Shown piece by piece: positions 45,607-56,276 of a stretch of DNA of 64,000 nt (position 1 is its first letter; every line of letters starts with the position of its first letter). The position numbers and the translations under genes were made by a program. Source of the stretch: Symbiodinium microadriaticum (lineage: Eukaryota > Sar > Dinophyceae > Suessiales > Symbiodiniaceae). The notes under the pieces were generated by a model. The model saw nothing but the letters and a program-made list of their open reading frames with translations, ran no database searches and was not told where the DNA came from. The stretch is taken from contig LSRX01000428.1 in the NCBI GenBank assembly GCA_001939145.1, forward strand, positions 191,534 through 255,533. The letters run 5' to 3'.

Positions 45607-48600
45607 GTGTCAATACCGGGCACGCATGACTCGGCAACTTTTCAGATGTGGCCTTTGCCAGCAGCTCCGTCTGCAGGGCAGAAGATGGGACGAGAGCATT
45701 ACGAGTGCTGTCAGACATTGCTGTGGTACGATGTAGTTCTTCCGAGGCACAGAGCACGCATGCAAGAAACAGAACTCAAGGTGAATTGGGCCTACGTCCA
45801 TGCTTTCGGCCAGACGCAAGACTGGGATCTCTCTGCGCAACTTGCTGCAGGCCTTCACATGGGGTGTCTCGCATCATCTTATCTACTGCAACGCTGCAGG
45901 TCCTGCTACTACCGGTCGTGCGTCTATAGTATAGGGGAAAAGGCCGACAGTGAGTTCCACATTCTTCCGCTGTGATGCGTCTGGCGTTGGGCCGACAAAG
46001 CAGGACAATTTCAGTTGCTTGCCGATCCCCTTCCGATCAGGTCCTGAGAAGCAATCAAGGCCTACTTTCTTTAGTAAAGCACTTCTTTCGTTCGGAGTTC
46101 GATTCTGAAGTGAGGCCGGCTCGGTTGCGGAGTCCTAGGTCCTAGGCGAGTAGTAGAGCCACCGGCTTGTCTTATGCGTAAAGTAGAACAAGAGGTGTTT
46201 TTCAGCGGCTGACAGCAGAAGTGCAACGAGCCTGCCCCGACGGCAGGGGTGCGCTTCCTCGACCTGCGTGCGACCTGAATGACTGGGTTAGATTGGTTAG
46301 ATAAAAGGAGTGAGAAGTGTGGTGACGGAGTGCAGGCACTACGGCTTGCGGATGACAGCACTTAGTATGCCCTGCTTGGTCGCATACCTCGGAAATGCAT
46401 CAGTCGTTGCATGTCAACGTCTGTAGCACGACGCGAACGGCGTGGCATTCTTCGCTTTGGAGCCAGTGGAGCCAAGGTGAAGGGTGACGGCTGGCTCTAT
46501 CACGGACCACTCGCCTGTGCCTTGACTCTCGAGGCGGCGGCATGAGTGCTGTAGAGCAGCGCAGAGCAGTGGAGGAAATCCTTGCAGCTGGTGGACGACC
46601 GGTTCAGTCAAAGAGAGTTTGTCAATGAACTGTCATCTTCTCAGTAGCTTGTGCACGGCGTCCGCGCCTTGCCAGGCAGCACTCCAAACTTGCCATTCTT
46701 TCTTGCAAGAGCATCGCAGCGAGCTGCTACTGCTGCGCCCCTCGTTCGTGATCATACTGCCAACTCCCTTAACAAGGAGTGAGGCGAGCTAGGCGTGGAT
46801 ATGGCCTTGAGCCTTGAGAGCAGCCGCTCCGAATGCCTGAAAGCAGGTTCTGCTGCTAGCTGCTAGCTGCCAGATCATTTTGTAGCCATCGTCCGAGTGT
46901 CAAAATACTGTTTCTTAGGTTCTGAGTTCTGACACTCTCGCCACTCCCAGGTATCAAGGACGAGGAGCGCAGCCGGGATTCAGCCCACAGGGTTCGTGAG
47001 CTCGTGAAGAAGTTCGCCAAGTACATGCCTCTTTATTTCAGCGCCTCTTACAGCACCAATACGGCCACTGAATTGCTTTGGGGAAGACGGAAAAGTTGAC
47101 AGTCGTGGTCGTGTCTTGGAAATTTCAATGCGCAAGTGACGTCGTCGTAGCTTTGAACTGGTGACCGCCGCCTCAGTAGTCGCCTTGCAGGAACCCTTGA
47201 AACATGACCTGCACCCCCGCGCAAGAGTTCTGGTGAATTGTCCAGGTCAGCAATCGTGTTTGGTTTGCGACCTCCGTGGCAAGATGCTAGTTTTGCGACT
47301 TGGGAGATCTCAAGCACATAGTGTTGATTTGTTTGTCCGGCTAGGAGGGCAGTGCTTCTCTTGAAAGGAAGCCTGAGTCCTGCACCCATGCCAATGGGTG
47401 GAATCAGGTATGGTGTGGTGCGTTGTACGAACAAAGACGGTTTGCAACATCCTCTTGCACGCATGTTCGACTGTGTAACTGCAGTCTCAGCAGCCCACTC
47501 CTAGTCAGAAGCAATCCGAAAATTTGGAAACCGGGCCATCTCCTCCTCCGAGGCAAGACTGGCAAGGACCGGAGATCTCACTGCCTTGGGGTAACTCTAC
47601 CATGAAGATCCAGGACTTCTGGAACCCAGGCTTCTCGGGGGCCCCTTGTAAAGGCGAGGTCAGGCGAGGCAGGTAGAATCACGAGAATACGGGCGATGTT
47701 GATCTTGGAGCGGGTCTTTGCAGTGCAACTTCTCATGACAGATGCAGACTTGCAGGAGCTCTTAGGTGAAGTGCACCGCCTTTTCCGCAGTAATTGCGCC
47801 TACAGATCGCAGCATCTGCCTCGAGCGCAATGTGATTCCCATAACTTGGTATCTACATGTGCCCGCTTTCCTTTCCTGACATGAGCTCAGCGTTGGAGGG
47901 GCCTGTATAGCGGTACTGTAGAGCCTAGGTAGGAATCGCGGGAGGTTGCAACACCAATGTTCTGCGCACTGTAACAATGCGGAAATCCCAGAGGCTCACT
48001 GAAAGAGAAGTGGGTCGCCGTGCTCAAGCACCTCCGCGGCGCGCCGCGCAGACAAGGCTTCAGCTCACTACCACCAGGTTACCGTCTTGAAGGGCTTTGA
48101 TTCTTTGGGGTCTCGTGAGTTCCTTATCCCAAGAGCCTATCGAGCAGGAGTGAACCCTGAAGCTTTGTCGAGAAAGCGCTAAAGCTTTGCAGAACCAAAG
48201 ATGCCGACCCCGCAGGGGAACAGCTCTGTGCCAACTTTCTCAGTGCACAGCCTCTTGGCGTGATGAATGTGAAGAGAGCTGGCGGTTGAAGAGGTGGCAG
48301 CCGGCCCTTTCATATTGGGGTTTTTCTGATAGGTTGCCAAGGCTCCCCATAAATCCTGAATTGGACGGCCCTTATGTAGAGCTCTGGGGTAGACGTGGTG
48401 AGCCCGACACTGCACTTGGGTGAAGACCGCTGACACCACATGAGCTTCAACCCACAGCTGTTGTACCATTCCCACCATCACAAGCCCCATGACCCAACGT
48501 GCGAGCAGCATGAAGTCTCTTTGAGAACTCGACGCGTTCGGCGAAGCTGCTGTCTTGCCTAAGCCTTGGATCATTCGCTGGTCGAAGAATATCTAGCCTG

Positions 48601-49430
48601 GAAGAGTCCTTGGAAGCGGCTTTGTCCAAAACAGGTCTAGAAGCTCGGGGAAACAGCAAGCCGGACTACCAGCAAGGATTCGATACAATTCGATGCTCTT
48701 CTAGGAAGCCGGCTGAGGTCCTTCCCACGGCGGACGCCGCGGTATTTCGCAGGCATCCTTAACACCCGCTTTTGCGCCAGCGTCTCGCGCAGCCACTTGG
48801 CCCCAAGATTTGGGCATGGCAGCCTCATGAGGTGCCACGTATTTTTTACTCGGGTCTGTTGGGCTATGTTGAGCTCGGTCTTTAGCTCACACCACTGCTC
48901 GGAGGTCGACCAGGCAAGATGTGAAATCAGCCAATCCCTAGCAGGACGATACAATGCCCTCGGAATTGCGGCGGCCTTGGAAAGAAGATGGGCATTTAGC
49001 CATGGAACAGAAGGGACCGGCTGGGGCGATGTTAGCTTCCACGGCGTTTCGTCGGTTGCAATATGCCGTAGTTTGCGTTTCTGTCCTATCAAATGTTGGC
49101 CCCCTTCTGCAGGTACCAGATTTACAGTTTTGATTTACATGCAAGCAAACGGGCAGCTGAATCGGTGTGAACTGTGTCGACCTTTGTGCAGGGAGGCTCG
49201 GCTTGGCAGAGTTGCTGCAAGAGTAGGCCAGCTTTCTTTCAGGAGCTGCATGCAAAGCGTAGGGCCTGGCAGAGTCGTGATTGAGGTGGTGATGGACTTC
49301 CCCACGCAGGATTCCGGGTGCTCCTTCGATACGCTTGAAGGCTCCAAAGAATTCCTAAGCTTCCCACATGCAGGAGCTCATCAACCAGATCATCCGCACA
49401 AATTTCGTCCAGGCGCAGGTCGCAGTCTGA
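45607..49430 (+). CDS. PI-PLC X-domain phosphodiesterase, multi-exon, inside the Der intron
   Basis: This matches the phosphatidylinositol-specific phospholipase C X-domain family, which cleaves phosphoinositide headgroups (or GPI anchors). Motifs appear in family order: VSIPGTHDSATFQ with the first catalytic His, then GQKMGREHYECCQ (45607 to about 45716); TQDWDLSAQLAAG (45814-45850); VRFLDLRA (from 46247); GDGWLYHG with the second catalytic His (46477 to about 46518); IKDEERSRD (from 46951); DLRGKMLVLRL (near 47262-47300); IQDFW (near 47605); EKWVAVLKHLR (about 48009-48045); VVMDFP (about 49286-49309); and ELINQIIRTNF (49374 on), stopping at 49428-49430. Junctions that restore the motifs include a GC donor (45851, giving LAAGVRFLDLR) and a GA donor (49310, giving PTQELINQ). 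The start exon is not identified. The whole gene lies between Der exons on the same strand. Confidence 0.85.
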
Positions 49431-50968
49431 GATGCTTAGTCTGCCTAATGCTGTGCTCGGGAATCATTTTCGGAGAACAAACGGTTTAGTAGGAGTGCCG
49501 GCGGCATCTTCTTTGCGTGCTTTCTTGCTCCCTCAACATAGGAAAGTGTGTTATCTGAAGTAGCCGATCCCCGTCGTCCGACAGAGGTTCCAGCTACGCG
49601 AGTTCTTCAGACTTTGGCTCCTTGGCTGGGCTTTTTGTGTTGGCGAACCCTTGGGAAAAGGCTCCTTGTAGAGTAGAGAGAGCAGTGACCGCTCATCCCT
49701 GCCCCGGGTATGATCTGAGAAACTGGTCCCCAGTTAAGGAGAGCTGCTGCCGACAGTATGCCTCCACTCTCCGGGATATCGACCGGGCTGCGGGGGCGAC
49801 GCCTGCGAGCAGCGCTGCCGAGGACGCTTCGAAGGAAAAGACCGGTCTGGCGACTTTGCCTACCAAATTTGTCCATCTGTCTTTGTTCATCTCCCATCTG
49901 TCTGCTTTCTGCGCTTGCCTCTTCTTGACTGTGCCCCCATATGTCTCAGTGTGGTACCCCTCCTGACTACTCTGACCCTGACTCTCTCTCACTCTCTTGC
50001 CAGACGGCACAGAGCCGACCTAACACAGGGCGTGGGACATCCGCAGCTTGAAGAAGTCTACTCAGCTAAAGCAAGGCGCCAGCGAGCACCGTGCAATTCG
50101 TGCTGCTGCGGAAGCGCAAGGGCACGTCGGAGACATGAGCTCGCAACCCGGGGCCAAGGAGTACGTTGAGAAGCTCTCTGCAGTATACGCACGCCTACTG
50201 GTGCAAAGAAGCCAGTTCGCGATAGCACCTTGGCTGAAGCACTACATTCGCTACATATCATCGCATATTACATGTGACATTTGTCTTGCAAGTTAACTGT
50301 CAGCTGGCCATCCTGCACCACGAGCTTCCATGTTAAACCAGTGTCCATTCTCTTCTTGCCGTGTGATTGGCCAGATTGTACCAGCTTGTATTTCTTTGCG
50401 GCTTCTTGTTGAACTGTGCTTTCCTTCTTGGCGAGTATGGCTCGAGCAGGAGTTGCTCGCCTGCATCGCCCTTCCGAAAGCACCACGGACCATGACTTGG
50501 ATCAAGGCAAAGTGAGCGAGCCGCAGCATGAGACCCAGCCCAGATTGCAATATAGACGTCCTCCACGTAGTGATCATGTAGGGCCTCAATGTAGGGCTAG
50601 TGTAAACACCGGCAGCACAGCGCATGTGTGCAACGGCCTTGCTGCAATCGGCATGGCCGCTGGTGGAACATGACCCATGACCACAGACGGCTTCTGGTGC
50701 CACATTAGCATACGCTTCTGTAAGTCCTTTTTAAGACCTTATCGGTGCCAAGACATTATTTTGGGATTCAGGACTTCGGACATGACTGTTGCAAGGCGGC
50801 TTAGACTGTTGTCCTCTAGCTTTCGCTCCACTCCTTTCGTTGTGCCTTGTCGGCCGTGAAGAAAAGCACCGCGCTTTGAAAGGCTCCTAGGTTTGTGGTT
50901 GGTCGTGCTACCGTTGGTTGATCCGGTGATGGTCAGGAACGGAGGACTCTCTTGAGAGACAGCCAGAG
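49431..50968. other. inter-gene stretch inside the Der intron, one exon candidate
   Basis: A coding-looking frame at about 50042-50195 reads LKKSTQLKQGASEHRAIRAA and then contains AKEYVEKLSAVY. It could be an early exon of the following gene or of a separate one. Nothing else is recognised. Confidence 0.35.
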
Positions 50969-53554
50969 GAGGACGGAGGGATCGCAGCCCAGAGTGCTGT
51001 CTACAGCTTCGAAGAGGTTCAGAAGATCTTGGCGCCGCCATTGAGTGATCAGGACTGGGACTTCGGCAGCCTTTGTCAAGGTAATCATGGCTGAACCTTC
51101 ATGAATGCCAAAACTCCCTGACAGGCTAATTGGCCTGGAGGTCTGGAGCTGTGCAGCTTGCGGCGAGTGCTTTGGCTCCCGCCGGGTTGGGGCCAAGCTT
51201 GGAAGAAAGACTCCAACGGCTTCAGGCGTAAAGTCTTCGTGGCACCCAAGAACCTGGGATCCAAGATTGTTCATCACAAGTCGCATGTCCAGGCCGCGTA
51301 TGATCACGAGCTGGTACCCGTGGACCAGAAAGGCAGACATCTCCCGAGGAAGTTTCCAGATCACTGGCCCAGCTGGCTCCCGAAAAGCTGGCAGATGACT
51401 TTCGATGGGCTCGCCAGCGATCCCTCCTTCCGGAGTCCTTCAGAGGAGCTTTTCAACTCCGAGGAGGCCGTAAAGCGACATCTTGTGGAGATCGGCGCCC
51501 TGGAGAAGCCCAAAGCTGCGCCCAAGACCAAGGCCAAGGCCCAAGGCAAAGCCAGGCAGAAAAAGACAAAGATCGGCGCCCTGCCGGAGCCTGCGAAGAA
51601 GCTGCGAAGGCTGCGGAAGCTAGCCCCGGAGGAATGCCAGGTTCCTGAGGTGGGAGAGAAGAAAAGGCAGAGGCTGAGATGGGCTCATGGTTTTTTGTCG
51701 TCCTGCTGTGCAGGACTTCGAGGTGCCGCCGCCGCCCCCGAAGCCGCTGCCAAGCCACCTCCGGCGCCTTCGGAGGGTGGGCTCGGGGCTGCACATGTTA
51801 TGCTACTCGTAGTTGGGATCATGCGGAGTTTTGGAGAAGATGCGCAATAGCCTGTGGCTTCTGTTGTGCCTGCATTAGTGAGCATCGGGTGAAACTGGGT
51901 CACACACACACACAGAGTGGGAAGCCTCCTGGACCTGTGACAATCGATAAGAAAGATGAAGAAAGAACAAGAAGAAGCGAGCGAGACCTCAGGTTAAAAC
52001 CTTGCATCTTGGCTCAAGTCTCCCACCCTGGTGGGAACCCGGCTGTCACCCGGACCTGGTGAGGGGGTGAGGTTGAGGCCACCCAGACCTGCAGACGCCG
52101 GAAAACAGGCAATTGGCCCCCATGTGATGGAAACCATGTCATGCCATATGCAGCCAGAGTCCTGAACGGCAGAGCCTTCCACCGGCCCGAAAACCCAAAC
52201 TACAAGCACCAACCCGCCTCAACAAAAACAACTGAAGCAACACCCGTGCAACCTTGATAGGACTCGAATAGCCTTGTGGAATCTGTAACGATGCCCTAAT
52301 AAAGCCGGAGCAAGAGTTTTCTGGGCTTCTGGTCGGGGTTCCGGTTGTGGTAGGGCTGGTAAGGGACTCTCCCAGCCCATGCAACCTCAACCCCACAAAC
52401 CGCTGCCAACAGCTGACGAGAGCTTGCGGCCAGGTCGGCGACCGGAAAAAAACCGAGACAGCTAAGAAGGAGGCCTTTGGATGTATCGGAGAGTTCTTTG
52501 GGTTTTTGGCTGGGGTGGCGATGGAGTGGCATTGGCACGTGAGGTTGGAGTTGTCAGATGTGGGCTTCCCCGGATGTTGTGTTCTCTTGCAGTGTACCAT
52601 CCTGCTTTGTAACCGCGTGGAGGAAGAGGAGCCAACGCCCCCGACTGTGAATTTGGAGAGCCTCACCGCTGAGGAACGTGATTATTTGGAAAATCATCCG
52701 CTGTATATCAAAATCCACCAACGGGGCTACCCGATACCTATTGGTGATTTGGACATCCTGGCGTTACGCCCTTTCATCCCCATGGAGTTTGGAGGCTCCG
52801 GGAAGCAACTGCAGCCCAATGTGGCACAGCAGCAGGCAGACGCTCCTTCAGAAGCTCCCTCGTGAACACAGTGGGAAAAGAGCGCTTGCTGCATGCAGAC
52901 TGCATCGAAGGGCCAGCCGTCAAATCATCGGCACCCAGGTTTCAGACGAGATCCGGGCTGAGTGCAGCGTGCGCAAGCAAGTGCCCAGTGAGCTGCAGCT
53001 GACAGCGGAGCAGGCACAGGGCCCGACAAGTGACTCCATGGAAGCCTGCGCAGCCGTAAAAGCACAAGTAAAGAACGAAGCGAAAGCGAGCATTGTACAA
53101 ATTGTGCAGGTAACATAAAGGTTTTACACTGTCTATACTCCGGACTCCTCCTGACTCGGGGGCCTGGACTGCACATGCACATGCCTTTCGAAGATGCTTT
53201 TGCCTTCCTGTCTGCTGGCCAGATTTCTTGGATTTGGCAGCGGAACCTCTTCCACACTCGGCAGAAGGCGCTAGGATCTTGAGTGAGAGGGTGGGGAGGG
53301 TTCACTGCTTCTGGCTGTTCGAGGTGGATGAGGTCGCCAAGGCGCACCAGGCACAACGCTTATATAGGGCTGGCACAAAGCTGCATCCGCCGAAAAGCTT
53401 CGAGTTTGAGAGGTGTCGGCAGGGACGCCGAAGACGCGCCACCGACAGAGTGCATCCAGGCAGCGGGCCCAACCGGAACGAGCTAAAGTTAGGAACCCAA
53501 GGGCTGACGAGGTCGATGCAGGCTGCACGAGTAGCGGCCGAGGCGCTGTCGTGA
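50969..53554 (+). CDS. Lys-rich protein with MBD-like domain, multi-exon, inside the Der intron
   Basis: No firm family. Exon 50969-51080 (GT donor at 51081) contains SAVYSFEEVQKILAPP and DQDWDFGS. The next exon (about 51160-51640) opens with LPPGWGQAWKKDSNGF, then KVFVAPKNLGSKIVHH, which resembles the start of a methyl-CpG-binding (MBD/TAM) domain. After it come LPRKFPDHWPSWLPKSW, an acidic helix and a Lys/Ala-rich tract (AAPKTKAKAQGKARQKK) like a histone-type or DNA-binding tail. Exon about 52593-52863 contains TAEERDYLENHPLYIK; exon 52939-53109 (57 codons, CAG/GT ends) contains SMEACAAVKAQVKNEAK. From 53223 to 53554 there are two overlapping candidates in different frames (WIWQRNLFHTRQKAL, and FWLFEVDEVAKAHQ running to a stop at 53552-53554). 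DNA binding is inferred. The order of exons and the start are not proved. Confidence 0.5.
51901..52592. other. intron-like stretch with (CA)n, composition unlike flanks
   Basis: Starts with (CA)7 at 51901-51914. From about 52004 to 52440 the DNA is rich in AACCC, ACCAAC and ACAAAAACAAC words, somewhat like 55080-55250. It may be a dispersed non-autonomous element; no terminal repeats were seen. It ends at the acceptor CTCTTGCAG before 52593. Confidence 0.3.
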
Positions 53555-53592
53555 TGCCAGCTGTGCATTCTTGACTTCAGCATCAGCATCTC

Positions 53593-53612
53593 TAGACTCT
53601 ACGTAGAGTCTA
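53593..53612. repeat. 20-bp perfect palindrome
   Basis: TAGACTCTAC followed directly by its reverse complement GTAGAGTCTA. Flanking bases do not pair. It could be a dimeric protein site or a cruciform; no function is known. Confidence 0.9.
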
Positions 53613-53758
53613 CGGTGCTCCAGTGAGAGAGAGAGAAAGAAGCAGAGTCAAATGCAAGGACTCGAAGAGGCACCGTGCAGCTCTTCCAGGGGAACACAAG
53701 TTCCGGTGAGAGTCCGGTGCCTGCAGCACAGCTGACGGCTTTCTTGTGACTTGTAGCT

Positions 53759-53774
53759 AACTAGTTAACTAGTT
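53759..53774. repeat. 16-bp perfect palindrome
   Basis: AACTAGTTAACTAGTT, made of two overlapping CTAG half-sites, 146 bp downstream of the 20-bp palindrome, in the gap between the MBD-like gene and the 3' Der exons. Confidence 0.9.
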
Positions 53775-54445
53775 GTGCAAGGCAGGAACGGGGCCCTTCA
53801 GTGAGTTTGCTGTTGAATGGCATTGACATACAGAATGCCGAGTGCTATAACTAGGTCTACTCTCACTGGGCTTGCATGGCCTCGAGATGTCCCGGGCGCA
53901 GCCTTGCCAGATCCCAGCACGCATGGATAGGCAATGCTGACGGGCATTCCCCTCAGCTGCAAGTTCCAAATGTGTAGGCTGATCGTTGTCAACATGTGCA
54001 AAGGGTGCCTGTCGCGTGCCACAATGCCATTGCTAGCCAAAGCTTGCGAATCCCCGAACCGCTGCCGGGTCGAAACGCCTTCAACGGGTGTGGTCGACAC
54101 GGGGCTGAGGGCATGATGCGATCTGAGTTCGCCTGTGCGTCCGCAAAAGGCAAGAGCTTTCTGTCTTTTCGTCTTGTACCTTTGCTTCACAGAGTGGCCC
54201 CCAGTAACTCATGGCTTAGTCGCCTAAATGCCAGCTTCGAAACCATGATGGTGTCCATTGCATGCTACAGTGACGGGTTGCGCATGCTGTCGCACTGAGT
54301 ACAAGATCTTCAAGCAGATGCGTGCAGTACTGCATATTCTTCCACTGTTCCCCAAAAGTCTCAGAAGACGAAGGGCATCCGAAAAAAGCATCGGGATGCA
54401 AAGTCTTCCCCGAAGCGAAAGCGCTGCTTCCAGTTGTTCGCCTAG

Positions 54446-56276
54446 GCCATCAACAAATGGGACCTCATCCACGAGAACGACCAGCCAAAATACCGCGAAG
54501 AGATCCTGAAGAGGCCAAATCTCCTTGAACATGTGACATACCTAGTGAAGCCGGGAGAGGTGTGGCTCATCGGCACATGGGCAAGAAATGATGGCAAAAT
54601 CAGGTTGCATTGCGGCGCGCGGACCTTGAGCCCTCGTCGTTTACGCGTCTCTGTGCAGGATTGCTGAGTGCTTTTCCTCCATCAAGGGCGTCCCTGTCGT
54701 GTTCCTTTCGGCCAAGTATAATCTCAACTTGCCTATGCTCATGCACCTTGGCAATCAGAGCCGACGTGTGGACAAATAGTCGATCGAGTAAACTCTTGAC
54801 GCGATTCGCCCCCGACACTGCCAAGCAAAGGACGCGAAGCCTAGCGCTCTACAAAAGGTGGTGTGCACGGCTTCCCACAAGCAGGACAGTTCAGAACGTG
54901 GTGCAGCGAAGATTCTTTTCGTTTTTTGTAAGCTGCGAACGCAGGTTGAACAGCTGGCTTCAGGCCAGGTCGGAAGGGTTTGCCGAAGTGATTCGGCCTG
55001 GAGATTCTCTTCACGTCTCTTTAAAGGAGGATTAAGTGATGCAGGGTGTCAGCCGCAACAACCAGAGCGGTTTGCCAGACCCGGGTCATGCAACTCCCGA
55101 GTGCCAAGTGGGATATGAATGCTCTTGGCACCACAACTGAAAGTCCATGAAAACCCACAGAGAAAACCTCCACCGACCCAACTTAGAACAGATCCTATGC
55201 GCCCCGATCCCGCCACAACTCCAGGACCCGGAAGCCCAAATTGCACAGTGAGTGAGGCTTGGATGCTGCGCTGGCCTCCTCCCTGGAGAAACGGGCAGAA
55301 GTCTCATCCCAAGAACCGTATACATGTTGTGCATGCCACTGTAGGAGGGGTGTGAGTCCTTTGACTCGTCTTGACTGGACAGGGGTTTTGCAGATCGGCC
55401 ACTATCTTCCTGAGGGCTAAGGGCCTCGTAGCCTGAACTCTTTGACTTTACCTGCATCGCATCGAACTGGACGAAGCTTTTGCAGGGTTGTATGGTGTTG
55501 AAGCCAGTGGGTTCCACGGCCAACGGTTAAAAACAAGCCCCTGCGTTCCGCTGCAGCAACCGTCGAGGTGCAGCATCAAGTACATGACGCAGACACGTGC
55601 AGGGTCCTCAGGCTGTTGCTGAGCTGTCAGCTGTCGAGCAGCTTCGCCCTGAGGCAAGGCCACCGACGTTTGTCTTGTGGACGAACTCCGCCTACGGTGA
55701 GTTTCCCAAGAGTCTTTGCTGGCAGAGCTTCGGGATTCGGATTTTCCTGGCCCAGACCTCATGCTCGCTGACAGCTTCTGGTCAATCCGAGGAACTACAT
55801 CAGGCAAATGCAGAACGCGATGCGGGACGAGTTCAGAATAAGCCGCTTGAATCCAAAGCTTTGGAATTTTTTTTGGGGATCATCGTGGAACCGTCGGAAC
55901 ATCACGGATGTCCGGGTAGTATTCTTGTAGGGGTGCATGCGCATGCCACTCGCAGATGTGGTTTTCTGATGTTGCCTTATAGTTTTGGGCAAGCATCTTT
56001 GAAGACGAACACAGCATTGAGCCCAGAGAGCTCCGCTTGACCTGAAGGCCCCGAACCCACGGCTCAAGAAGCTCGCCTCTACCGCACAAGAGCCGACTGC
56101 AAGGCGGCGTGCCGCTTAGTTTCAACATCCGCTCCACTTTGATGCCAAAGCCGCGCAAGAAGCTTTCGAAGATGCTCGGCCAACAGAGTTTGCCAGAGAG
56201 ATGGCCAAGATATGCCGACTGGTGCAGTGTCTCTCGGTGTATTATTGGTGCCTGTCCAAGGGCTCTTCGACTGTAA
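54446..56276 (+). CDS. der: Der/EngA double-GTPase, 3' part (end of second G domain and KH-like domain)
   Basis: These exons finish the Der protein. Exon 54446-54513 follows CCTAG and reads AINKWDLIHEND, the guanine-binding NKWD of G domain 2. It joins in phase 0 to the exon ending at 42795, giving KCLII-AINKWD, the same spacing as in other Der proteins. Exon 54659 to about 54750 joins by a GC donor (54514) to give EEILKRIAECF, then PVVFLSAKYN, the SAK motif. The KH-like domain follows: LALYKRWCARLPTS (54840-54889), RLNSWL (from 54945), WPPPWRNG (about 55254-55301), IKYMTQTR (55574-55598), ARPPTFVLWTN (from 55654; GC donor at 55599), NYIRQMQNAMRDEFRI (55792-55841) and SGVPLSFNIRS with a basic tail (56104 to stop 56274-56276; GC donor at 55842). 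A 256-codon antisense frame over 55880-56650 is a shadow. The tail after the basic block may contain another intron. Confidence 0.88.

Noticed and set aside
48637-49092. 152-codon minus-strand frame and a 230-codon + strand frame in 48.6-49.5 kb
   Set aside because: They lie across introns of the PI-PLC gene, have no recognisable domain, and the + frame crosses exon ends that are needed for the PI-PLC motifs.
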